In this document: one piece after another, positions 36,637 through 43,789 of the stretch
How positions within the stretch are numbered: the stretch's first letter is position 1
Layout: every line of letters starts with the position of its first letter
NCBI GenBank assembly: GCA_947499125.1
Contig: CANMMP010000003.1
Location: 434,001-498,000 of the forward strand
DNA from: an uncultured Pontibacter sp.
GTDB lineage: Bacteria > Bacteroidota > Bacteroidia > Cytophagales > Hymenobacteraceae
DNA length: 64,000 nucleotides
Reading direction: 5' to 3'
Translations under genes and position numbers: made by a program
The notes under the pieces: model-generated
Told to the model about the DNA's origin: nothing
Database searches by the model: none
The model's input: the letters and a program-made list of their open reading frames with translations, nothing else

Positions 36637-37390
36637 TGTCATTTCGAGCGTTAGTCGAGAAATCTATTTCGGCTTATAGTTGAAGTCTATACTTTCTTGA
36701 AGTAAGCAGTTTCTTCCATAGCCACTTCTTATCCTGGGAGCTCTACTTACTTATCGTTTTATAGTTACTTTGGCTCGCTCACGGCCGCGAGGCCCCGCCT
36801 TCGGGCATCGCGCGGTGTACATTTCTTTTGCTCGTTCCTCGCAATGCCTTACGGCACCAGAAATCTACAAGGCGCTCAACCCAAAGACTGGAAAGTTTCT
36901 CATAGCTAGGGCTTACCTATACTTTGACACTATAAGCTCCGACTTTTCTCGTGGTTATAGTTCCGTAGGGACAGGTCGCGACCTGTCCGCTCAATACCGT
37001 AAACTATAAAACTCTAAACCAACTGTTAGCAGTAGCAAAACTGTCCCCTTGAGGACAAGTGAGAACGGGAGTTCGGAACTTGCGAGCAAAGCTCATAGGG
37101 GTGTTTATCCGCCAAAGTAAAACATCCCCCTACCCCCTTCAAAGGGGGACTTTGTTTAGTTCTAATTCCCCGCCTTTGTTAAGTCGCGGATCCCGAACTT
37201 GCTTCGGGAGAGGGGTTAGGGGTGGTTGGACCATAGCAACTATAAAACTATACCGTCAACTAAAACAAAAGCAGAGAAGGGCTCCTTCCCCTGTTCTTAG
37301 GGGAAGGCTGGGAAGGGGTTAAAACAGCAACTATAAAACCTCAACTTTAACAACAGCCGAAACTCCCCCCTGAATGAACAGGGGCAGGTT
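36637..37390 (+). repeat. Composite intergenic repeat, copy C, with extra palindromes
   Basis: Same block order as copy A: GAGCGTTAGTCGAG (36646-36659), TTATCCTGGGAGCTCTACTT (36729-36748), GCTCACGGCCGCGAGGCC (36777-36794), CTTCGGGCATCGCGC, GGCGCTCAACCCAAAGACTG (36871-36890), the 20-bp palindrome with core ACAGGTCGCGACCTGT (36969-36988), CTGTCCCCTTGAGGACA (37041-37057), AACTTGCGAGCAAAGCTCAT, the CCCCCTACCCCCTTC block absent from A, and CCCGAACTTGCTTCGGG (37193-37209). Beyond 37235 two more stem-loop pieces follow (CCCCTGTTCTTAGGGG near 37289, and CCCCTGAATGAACAGGGG near 37367). No gene is credible here; it separates kynU from a convergent gene. Confidence 0.85.
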
Positions 37391-37429
37391 AAAACCAAGA
37401 ACTGAAAAGACACCAGTTTGCTAACCTCA

Positions 37430-38398
37430 CTACTGCTCTTCCCTAACCTTATGCGGACCTGTTTCATATTCTTTTTTCTCCATTTCGAGGCGGTGGAGCT
37501 CTTCCGGAGAAAGTGAGTTGGTAAGGGTACCCAGGCTGGGCTGGCCGGCATCAACCCAGGCAGTGTACCAATAGCTGGCTACGGCATGTACTGCAAGGCG
37601 CATCTGGCGTTCTACCTGCCCATTCAGCATGTTACTGTATGCCTCCGAAAACTCGCGGGAATAAACGCGGGTGGTTACATTACTCCTGAGCTCGAAACTA
37701 TACTTCTTTTCTTCATCAAACTCCTGCGTTAGCTGCTGTTCAAAGTATAAAACCGAGTCAAGGGCAGTGTGTGCGCTGGCTACCAGGTCCCAGGCTTTAA
37801 GCTGTGGTTGCTCTATGTAGCGGGCTGGGCCAACAAAATAATCATAGTTATCAGAAAACAGTTCCGGCAACCGAGACTCCCAGAAGGCATGAATGCCCCG
37901 CTGACCGGTTAGCTGGCCGTTATAGTTGCTGGTAGTGTGCAGCGGTACGCAGGCATCGGCAATGTAATGGCCCATGTCGGCAGAGATGCGCAGTATCCTG
38001 TCCAGGTTTCGTTCTTTAAAAGCCTGAGTTAGCTGGTATTTCATAAAGTTGATATGCCAGGGTACAATGCCATAGGCCATCAGGGTATCTTCGGTGAACT
38101 GGGCTACAGCAGGTTGCCAGAAACGTGGCAGTTTATACAGGGCGCTGTCGCCATACATGTCTAGGTCGATGTAGTGACGCGGGGCTTCGTTAGCTACCAC
38201 ATTACGACGCTTATCGGGGTTTACAGCGTTTTCGGTTATATAGCGAATGTGCTTTTTATAGAATCCCACCATCTCAGGAGGCAAGGCAAAAACTGCTAAC
38301 CGGTTAATACGCTGATGCGCATAAAATCCCCAACTATAAACCTGCAATGGCAGCACGAAGGCAAGCAGTAAAAATATAGTTCTTGTGGTCCGGGTCAT
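37430..38398 (-). CDS. Exported zinc-dependent phospholipase C / S1-P1 nuclease-like protein
   Basis: 322 residues with a signal peptide to about residue 22. The mature N-terminus is WGFYAHQRINRLAVF; an N-terminal Trp and the following His are metal ligands in this superfamily. Other ligand-like motifs are PRHYIDLDMYGD (about 73-84) and ADMGHYIADACVPLHTTSNYNGQLTGQRGIHAFWESRLPE (about 139-178), with the H-x3-D and H...H-x-x-x-E spacing of trinuclear zinc enzymes. The substrate may be phospholipid or nucleic acid. The last 40 residues are charged and probably disordered. It diverges from the FUSC-type gene. Confidence 0.8.
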   Translation of the reverse strand: MTRTTRTIFLLLAFVLPLQVYSWGFYAHQRINRLAVFALPPEMVGFYKKHIRYITENAVNPDKRRNVVANEAPRHYIDLDMYGDSALYKLPRFWQPAVAQFTEDTLMAYGIVPWHINFMKYQLTQAFKERNLDRILRISADMGHYIADACVPLHTTSNYNGQLTGQRGIHAFWESRLPELFSDNYDYFVGPARYIEQPQLKAWDLVASAHTALDSVLYFEQQLTQEFDEEKKYSFELRSNVTTRVYSREFSEAYSNMLNGQVERQMRLAVHAVASYWYTAWVDAGQPSLGTLTNSLSPEELHRLEMEKKEYETGPHKVREEQ

Positions 38399-38488
38399 AC
38401 CAGCGGTGTACGAAACATACTTATAAGTTGATGTTGAAATTAACTACTGTTAATGACTTAAATCATAACAGGTAAATAACTTAACCTA

Positions 38489-38496
38489 TACTTTTG
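38489..38496 (+). promoter_or_regulatory. Probable -7 element before the FUSC-type gene (TACTTTTG)
   Basis: TACTTTTG matches TAnnTTTG, 36 bp before the start codon at 38532. No clear TTTG stands at the -33 position, so support is partial. Confidence 0.5.
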
Positions 38497-38531
38497 CTGC
38501 CAGGTAAATAATAAGCTTACAGGTAACAGCT

Positions 38532-39593
38532 ATGCCACACATGTTAAAACAACTGCTTGAATTTAAACCAACAGACCGGAAATGGCACTTGCCGGTTCTG
38601 GCAGGGCTTTGTGTGGGCATTCCGGTATTGGGCGGCTATTTTACAGATAACCTGGAGGACGGTAAACTGGCTTCGATGGCTGCGCTGGTGATCTTATACT
38701 TACAGTCTCAAAGTATAGCCCGCCGCATGATCGTGCTGATGGCAAGCTCGTTCGGGATAATGGTGTCGTATGCCGTGGGGGCTTTATTCGGTTTTAACCC
38801 GGTAGTGGCTTCGCTGGTGTTGGGTTTATATGCTTTTACAGTGCACCTGGTGCTCTATTACCTTAAAATGGTGCGACCGCCGGGTAACTTTTTCTTTATC
38901 ATGATCGCGTCGGTTGCGATATCAGTACCGCATAACCTCGAAACAGTGCCGCATAATATCGGGTTGGTAGGCATCGGAACTATGATCTCGTGCCTGCTGG
39001 GGCTGGTTTATAGTTTGGTCACGTTAAGAAAGACCCGCTCTGACGATGAAGTTATCACCGTTACCAAAAACCAGTATGTTAATTTCGTGGAGTCGGTTAC
39101 GTTTGGCTTTTTTGTGGGTGTGTCGTTGCTCATTGCCCATTTACTGGAGTTAGATACGCCTTATTGGGTGCCCACTTCGTGCGCGGCTGTAATGCAGGGA
39201 ATAAGTGCCACACATATCTGGCAACGAAGCGCGCAGCGTGTGCTCGGTACGTTTATCGGGCTGGTCCTTACTTGGCTTATACTTTTATTAAATCCATCGC
39301 TACTCACTATTACATTAGGTATTATCCTGATGCAGATAATTGTAGAATTCCTGATCGTTCGCAACTATGGCATTGCGGTTATTTTTATCACTGTGCTCAC
39401 TATTTTTCTGGCAGAGACCGGGGCCGCTTTAACTATAAACCCAAGCGAACTGATAGTAGCGCGATTCTTCGATATTTTAACGGGAAGTATAATTGGTGCG
39501 CTGGGCGGCTGGATACTATACAACGAAAGGCTGCAATACCTGGCAACAAGGCAGATCCGCAAAACAAGAATTTCGCTGGCACGACGGAAGTAA
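38532..39593 (+). CDS. FUSC-family integral membrane protein
   Basis: 353 residues with roughly ten membrane spans arranged as two similar halves; each half has a hairpin of closely spaced spans (about 20-160 and 190-340). The motif DTPYWVPTSCAAVMQGISATHIWQRSAQRVLGTFIGL (about 212-248) is the hallmark of the FUSC_2 domain, found in fusaric-acid resistance/aromatic-acid efflux (AaeB-like) proteins. The protein lacks the long cytoplasmic linker of AaeB. The substrate is unknown. The start may be 38532 or the ATG at 38541. It is not followed by an MFP or outer-membrane factor gene. Confidence 0.82.
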   Translation: MPHMLKQLLEFKPTDRKWHLPVLAGLCVGIPVLGGYFTDNLEDGKLASMAALVILYLQSQSIARRMIVLMASSFGIMVSYAVGALFGFNPVVASLVLGLYAFTVHLVLYYLKMVRPPGNFFFIMIASVAISVPHNLETVPHNIGLVGIGTMISCLLGLVYSLVTLRKTRSDDEVITVTKNQYVNFVESVTFGFFVGVSLLIAHLLELDTPYWVPTSCAAVMQGISATHIWQRSAQRVLGTFIGLVLTWLILLLNPSLLTITLGIILMQIIVEFLIVRNYGIAVIFITVLTIFLAETGAALTINPSELIVARFFDILTGSIIGALGGWILYNERLQYLATRQIRKTRISLARRK

Positions 39594-39708
39594 GGGATCT
39601 ATAGTTTTATACTATGATCTTTAAACTACTATATCTAGAAAGCAATATATTTGTCGGTAACATCTGACTTATAAGTCAGCGAAAAGTCACACTCCAACCC
39701 TTTAAACT

Positions 39709-41100
39709 ATGAAATTTTACCGTAACACCCTTCTTACAGCGGCTTTTCTGCTCGTTTTTCTCAGCTATAGTTTTGCGCAGCCTCACATTAAAGGGCATGT
39801 TGAGATCGAAATGAAAACAGGGCTGATGAGCTGCAGCTTTACTTTAACCAATGTGCCGCAACTACAGAAGTATAACATTTTGCTTAATAAAGGCATGAAT
39901 GTAAAATACTTTAAAGATGAAAAAGGCAAACTACTAGACTATGCCGGGCATTACGGAGGCAAAATGAATGGCGAGGCGCTTGCCTATGCTTTTACTGATG
40001 CCAAGAATGATACCACAGCGCTTCCGTCAGCTTTTTGCGTGGAGTATACAGGTGCTTTCCCGGTGTACAAAAACAACGACCTGAATGCTTTCGACTATAA
40101 AGGCATCATCGCTTTTAACGGGCAAACGGTGCGGGCTACGGAGCAAACCAAGTGGTACCCGGTAATTTACGATGCCACCAACGACAAACTGATTCAGGAT
40201 TATACTTACGACCTGACCATAAGTACAAAAGACGGCACAACTGTTTTTGTGAATGGCAGCGCGCCTCAGCAAAAGAAAAAAGCACGCTTTGCCTCTGTAA
40301 AAGCTTACCCGCTGCTGCTGTTTGCCGGCAACTATAACTTTATAAACAACGGTGGCGATTACATTCTCAATGCAGATATCAGCAAAGAAACAGCCCAAAA
40401 AATATTCGGTAACATTGAAACTATAAAAGCAATATTTGCCAGAAACCTGCAGCTGGATTTCACGGATAATATTTACCTTATCAACCATAAGCCGGTAAAT
40501 AAACGGGCTAAAGGCAGCAGCTGGGGCTTTAATACGTATCCTACATTCGCTTTTACAGGGCTAAACTTCGAAGACCTGATCACAAAGGAAGGCAAGTTCT
40601 CGGACCATATTTACAAGTACTATGGCCACGAATTCGGGCATAACTATTTTGGGAATAATGTTTTGTCGGGTAAGCTAAGTTGGTTCTGGCTGGAGTCGTT
40701 TGCCGAGTACCTGTCTTACAATATAACCGAAGAAATTGTAGGAGAGGCATATTTAAAACAGACCTTGCTAAAACAGGCAAAACAGTTGGAAGGTAAAGAA
40801 TTTACGCCCTTAACCGAGATAAAACAAAGAGAGGAAATAGACAACACCTACCGCTATGTGCTGGCGCCTTTGCTGCTAAAGACTTTTGAAGATACCTTTG
40901 GCCGGGACAAAATGAATGGCGTGATAAGGGAGTTGCTGGCTTATGCTAAAACCGAAACCCTGACCTTGGAGCACTGGCAACGCGCCGCCCTGCAGCAAGG
41001 CATCTCAGCCGAGGAGTTCAGCGCTTTTGAGAAGACATTTGTGCAGAGCAAAGACTTCAAGCAGCATATTATAGATGCTATAGTTAAGAACCACAGTTAA
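39709..41100 (+). CDS. Exported M1-like zinc metallopeptidase
   Basis: 463 residues with a signal peptide cut near SFAQ (about 24). The first 215 residues are beta-rich, like the N-terminal domain of M1 aminopeptidases; the catalytic HEFGH is at 307-311. The third zinc ligand is probably the Glu in FWLESFAEYL, giving HExxH-x17-E, one residue shorter than the x18 of standard M1 enzymes (WLNEGFAEY). No GxMEN exopeptidase motif is visible, so endo- or special-substrate activity, or loss of aminopeptidase activity, is possible. Located in the periplasm or outside. Confidence 0.78.
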   Translation: MKFYRNTLLTAAFLLVFLSYSFAQPHIKGHVEIEMKTGLMSCSFTLTNVPQLQKYNILLNKGMNVKYFKDEKGKLLDYAGHYGGKMNGEALAYAFTDAKNDTTALPSAFCVEYTGAFPVYKNNDLNAFDYKGIIAFNGQTVRATEQTKWYPVIYDATNDKLIQDYTYDLTISTKDGTTVFVNGSAPQQKKKARFASVKAYPLLLFAGNYNFINNGGDYILNADISKETAQKIFGNIETIKAIFARNLQLDFTDNIYLINHKPVNKRAKGSSWGFNTYPTFAFTGLNFEDLITKEGKFSDHIYKYYGHEFGHNYFGNNVLSGKLSWFWLESFAEYLSYNITEEIVGEAYLKQTLLKQAKQLEGKEFTPLTEIKQREEIDNTYRYVLAPLLLKTFEDTFGRDKMNGVIRELLAYAKTETLTLEHWQRAALQQGISAEEFSAFEKTFVQSKDFKQHIIDAIVKNHS

Positions 41101-41201
41101 GCTGTGCAGCGCTTATAGTTTGGGTTTTGTCGGGTACTTGCTGTGAATTTTGATCAGCAGGCGACTATAGATAAGCGGTAGTTACTATATTTACATAGCT
41201 G

Positions 41202-41243
41202 CTACTCCCATTAGCTGACTTGCTTAGTAAATAGTGGGAGTAG
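41202..41243. repeat. CTACTCCCA inverted repeat upstream of orphan gene
   Basis: CTACTCCCA (41202-41210) and TGGGAGTAG (41235-41243) are perfect complements separated by 24 bp. The structure sits 52 bp before the AT-rich orphan gene and has no T run. It could be an operator, a leader hairpin or a remnant of an insertion boundary. Confidence 0.55.
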
Positions 41244-41295
41244 TACTTCTGTGTACACTAGTTGGTAAATAATTTATATACAAAATTAATTATTA

Positions 41296-41703
41296 ATGAA
41301 TTACTTCGATTGTAAGGTTAAGTATGCTGCCTTAAAGGGTAAGCAAAAAGAGATCTATAATTTTCAAAAAGTTTCTGCTCATTTAGCAGATTATGGTTAT
41401 ACGACAATCAAATTAGATGATGATTGGATGGGGGCTGACTTTATCGCAATTCATTTTGATGGCATAAGGTATTTGAAAGTTCAACTTAAAAGTAGATTAA
41501 CATTTGATAAAAAGTATGTCGGGAAAGATATTTTTATATGTTTCTTCGATAAACAATGGATAATATACCCACACGATGAGCTTTTAGCCATTTTTGAACC
41601 AGAAATTCTGAACAGTAGTTCCTGGCAAGAAAAAGGGCTCTATCACTATCCCTACTTATCACCAAAAAATTTAAGTAGAGTAGAGAAGTATGTTATAAAT
41701 TAA
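41296..41703 (+). CDS. AT-rich orphan gene, possible PD-(D/E)xK-type nuclease-like protein
   Basis: 135 residues, not recognised. Codon use is clearly more AT-rich than in flanking genes (many TTA, AAA, GAT, ATT), which suggests recent acquisition. No signal peptide or membrane span. The middle reads LADYGYTTIKLDDDWMGADFIAIHFDGIRYLKVQLKSRLTF (about 31-71): an acidic residue in GADFIA followed about ten residues later by QLKSR resembles the D-x(n)-(E/Q)xK core of restriction-endonuclease-like folds (an Asp or Glu, then Q/E-x-K after a strand). I cannot see the rest of a restriction system. Other possibilities are a toxin or a hypothetical phage-derived protein. Confidence 0.6.
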   Translation: MNYFDCKVKYAALKGKQKEIYNFQKVSAHLADYGYTTIKLDDDWMGADFIAIHFDGIRYLKVQLKSRLTFDKKYVGKDIFICFFDKQWIIYPHDELLAIFEPEILNSSSWQEKGLYHYPYLSPKNLSRVEKYVIN

Positions 41704-41761
41704 CTCTACAACTTACATTAGTAGATAGTTAACCCATTGTTCTTTATCCTCACCCCAAACC

Positions 41762-41800
41762 AAAAACCGCCTGCTATAAAACTATAGCAGGCGGTTTTTT
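41762..41800. terminator. Bidirectional terminator between orphan gene and def
   Basis: AAAACCGCCTGCTATA (41763-41778) and its complement TATAGCAGGCGGTTTT make a perfect 16-bp stem with a 4-nt loop and flanking A and T runs. Confidence 0.93.
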
Positions 41801-41819
41801 ATACTTCAAAACTATAAGC

Positions 41820-42389
41820 TTAGCGGCGTTTATCTGCAGCCGGAAACTTCATTCTATAGTCAGTATCCACTTCACCTTTTGATATTTTGGTCAGCTTATT
41901 TTTGATCAGACGTTTCTTCAGGCCGTTTAAGTGGTCCGTAAATAAAATGCCCTCTATGTGGTCGTACTCGTGCTGTATAACACGGGCCGTCATGCCATCA
42001 TACGTATCTTCGTGCTCGTTCCACTCCTCATCAAAATAACGGATAACAACACGCTCCGGGCGATAAACGGTTTCGCGTACGCCTGGTATACTTAAGCAGC
42101 CTTCTTCAAAGCCCCATTCTTCGCCGTCTTCTTCAATTATCTCCGGGTTTATAAAGGCTTTCTTTACGCCTTTGCCTTCGTCTTCGTCGTCCATCATCGG
42201 CTCCGAGTCTATTACGAACAGGCGTATGCCTTTGCCAATTTGCGGGGCAGCCAGGCCAACGCCGTGCGCATGGTACATGGTCGTATACATGTCCTCGATC
42301 AGCTCTTTCAGGTTCGGGAAGTCCTGTGCAATGTCTTCTGCTTCCTCTTTCAGTACGGGGTCGCCGTAGGCTACAATAGGGTAAATCAT
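41820..42389 (-). CDS. def: Peptide deformylase
   Basis: 189 residues with all three deformylase motifs: GVGLAAPQ (43-50), EGCLS (96-100, metal-ligand Cys98) and HEYDH (140-144). It removes the formyl group from nascent polypeptides in the cytoplasm. An acidic insertion (MMDDEDEGKG, about 65-74) lies between the first two motifs, as often in Bacteroidota enzymes. It overlaps ruvX by 4 bp (ATGA-type), so the two genes are translated together. Confidence 0.96.
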   Translation of the reverse strand: MIYPIVAYGDPVLKEEAEDIAQDFPNLKELIEDMYTTMYHAHGVGLAAPQIGKGIRLFVIDSEPMMDDEDEGKGVKKAFINPEIIEEDGEEWGFEEGCLSIPGVRETVYRPERVVIRYFDEEWNEHEDTYDGMTARVIQHEYDHIEGILFTDHLNGLKKRLIKNKLTKISKGEVDTDYRMKFPAADKRR

Positions 42390-42805
42390 AATATGTTTCT
42401 GCTCTCTAAATACGATTGTAAAATAATGGCGGCGCTCACGCGGTCTACGGTGCCTTTGTCCTGACGGTCTTTCTTTTTAAGCCCGCCGGCCAGCATAGCA
42501 GCCTGTGCCATTTTAGATGTAAAGCGTTCGTCTACGGTATGCACCGGTATTGTCGGGAACTCCCGTTGCAGGGTACGTACAAAACCTACTACGTGCTGCG
42601 TGGCCTGCGTGTGTTCGCCGTTCAGGCGGCGCGGCATGCCCAGCACAATAGCTTCTACGGGTTCGCGTTGCACGTAAGCTTTTAAGTAAGCCAGCACATC
42701 TTTCGAGTGCACCGTATCCAGCGGGTTAGCCACTATCTGCAGCACATCAGTAACGGCCAGTCCTACACGTTTTGTTCCGTAATCAATTGCGAGTATCCTG
42801 CCCAT
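42386..42805 (-). CDS. ruvX: Holliday junction resolvase-like protein RuvX/YqgF
   Basis: 139 residues of the RNase H-like YqgF fold. The acidic residues are D8 in ILAIDYGTKRVGLAV, the Glu in EAIVLGMPRRLNG, and the Asp in VDERFTS, then KDRQDKGTVDRVSAAIILQSYLE. Members act in pre-16S rRNA 5'-end processing and/or junction processing. Start at 42805 is well supported. It forms a two-gene unit with def. Confidence 0.94.
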   Translation of the reverse strand: MGRILAIDYGTKRVGLAVTDVLQIVANPLDTVHSKDVLAYLKAYVQREPVEAIVLGMPRRLNGEHTQATQHVVGFVRTLQREFPTIPVHTVDERFTSKMAQAAMLAGGLKKKDRQDKGTVDRVSAAIILQSYLESRNIL

Positions 42806-42907
42806 AGTTTGCGTTTACGGTGCAAAGGTAAGGATTTAATCTCTGAAGGCTAAATTGTTAAATTGGTGATGAGGTGAGTTTTGCTAAATACGCGCTCCTG
42901 GCCATAG

Positions 42908-43402
42908 TTATTCAAACCCGGCACAATCAGAAGTGGGCACGTTAACGCCGCCAGCCTGCTCGTAAACTACCTCAGCGCCAAGGTGACCGGCATAAGCCAG
43001 GAAGCCACTGCCTGCCAGCATAAGCAAAACCACCAGGATGTTTAGCAGCTTATGCCATACTTTAATTAGGTTAAAACGGAGCACCACATCCAGCACAGTA
43101 GCTCCCGAGAAAAGATAAGCTACATTAAAGGCGGCAAGTTCGTGGTCTTTCAGCACGGTTGGGTCGCAGAGCTTGCGACTTACAATGCCATCGGCCATAT
43201 CGCCGGTATAAATAGCAACCCAGGCAGAGAGTGCGCCCAGGTAAAGTAAATATGAGCCAGCCCTTTGCCAGAAAGGTTTCTGATCGCCGCGCATAAACAA
43301 AGCTATACTTGTGGCTATAGTTGCCAGCAGCAATATCGCTATCGGAAAATGTACGCTAAGCGGATGCCAGATCTCTGTCCGCCAAAAGGTTGGCTCATTC
43401 AT
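42908..43402 (-). CDS. DUF2231 integral membrane protein
   Basis: 164 residues with four membrane spans. The N-terminal HPLSVHFPIAIL (about 13-24) with conserved histidines and the later DHELAAF (about 86-92) are the DUF2231 pattern; similar proteins are sometimes annotated as heme-binding or rubrerythrin-associated membrane proteins. The second C-terminal loop reads YAGHLGAEVVYEQAGGV. It is separated by only 1 bp from the small lipoprotein gene, so the two are one unit and likely part of the six-gene cluster. Function in metal or redox handling is inference. Confidence 0.82.
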   Translation of the reverse strand: MNEPTFWRTEIWHPLSVHFPIAILLLATIATSIALFMRGDQKPFWQRAGSYLLYLGALSAWVAIYTGDMADGIVSRKLCDPTVLKDHELAAFNVAYLFSGATVLDVVLRFNLIKVWHKLLNILVVLLMLAGSGFLAYAGHLGAEVVYEQAGGVNVPTSDCAGFE

Positions 43403-43403
43403 G

Positions 43404-43724
43404 TTATTCCAGTATTCTTACAGCGATAGGGTCAAGGCGCTGGCCGGTTTTCTCTACCTCCACTTCTACTCTGTTGCCTTCCTGCAGTTCAGCAAACTCA
43501 ACTGTTTCGCCGTTTCTGGTAAGCGTTGTAGCATCAGTAAAGTATAGTTCCAGCACTTTGTCGTCGTCTGTTTTAACGTAGATCTCGGTTTTGGCTGGTT
43601 CTACTTCCTGTATCGTGCCCTGGTAGGTTCCCGACTCAACTACATCGGTTCCGCCTGAGTCGCAGCTATAAAAGAAAGGAGCGGCAGCTACAATAGCAGG
43701 TAAGATCATTTTTGCGATTTTCAT
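43404..43724 (-). CDS. Small lipoprotein with OB-fold-like domain
   Basis: 106 residues. The lipobox is FYSC, with lipidated Cys21. The mature part (TYQGTIQEVEPAKTEIYVKTDDDKV, then LYFTDATTLTRNGETVEFAEL, then GNRVEVEVEKTG) is a short beta-barrel-like domain resembling copper-binding or OB-fold periplasmic proteins. I cannot assign it to a named family. It lies between the TonB-dependent receptor and the DUF2231 gene, and 65 bp separate it from the former. Confidence 0.72.
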   Translation of the reverse strand: MKIAKMILPAIVAAAPFFYSCDSGGTDVVESGTYQGTIQEVEPAKTEIYVKTDDDKVLELYFTDATTLTRNGETVEFAELQEGNRVEVEVEKTGQRLDPIAVRILE

Positions 43725-43789
43725 GGTTTTAAAGTTAGTGGTTAAGAATAATTTGTATAATTGATATAGTACGTACAGTAATTTACAGC

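Noticed and set aside
36637..37235. Repeat copy C as a degraded insertion sequence
   Set aside because: No transposase fragment, terminal inverted repeats or target duplication are visible, so insertion sequence is not supported.
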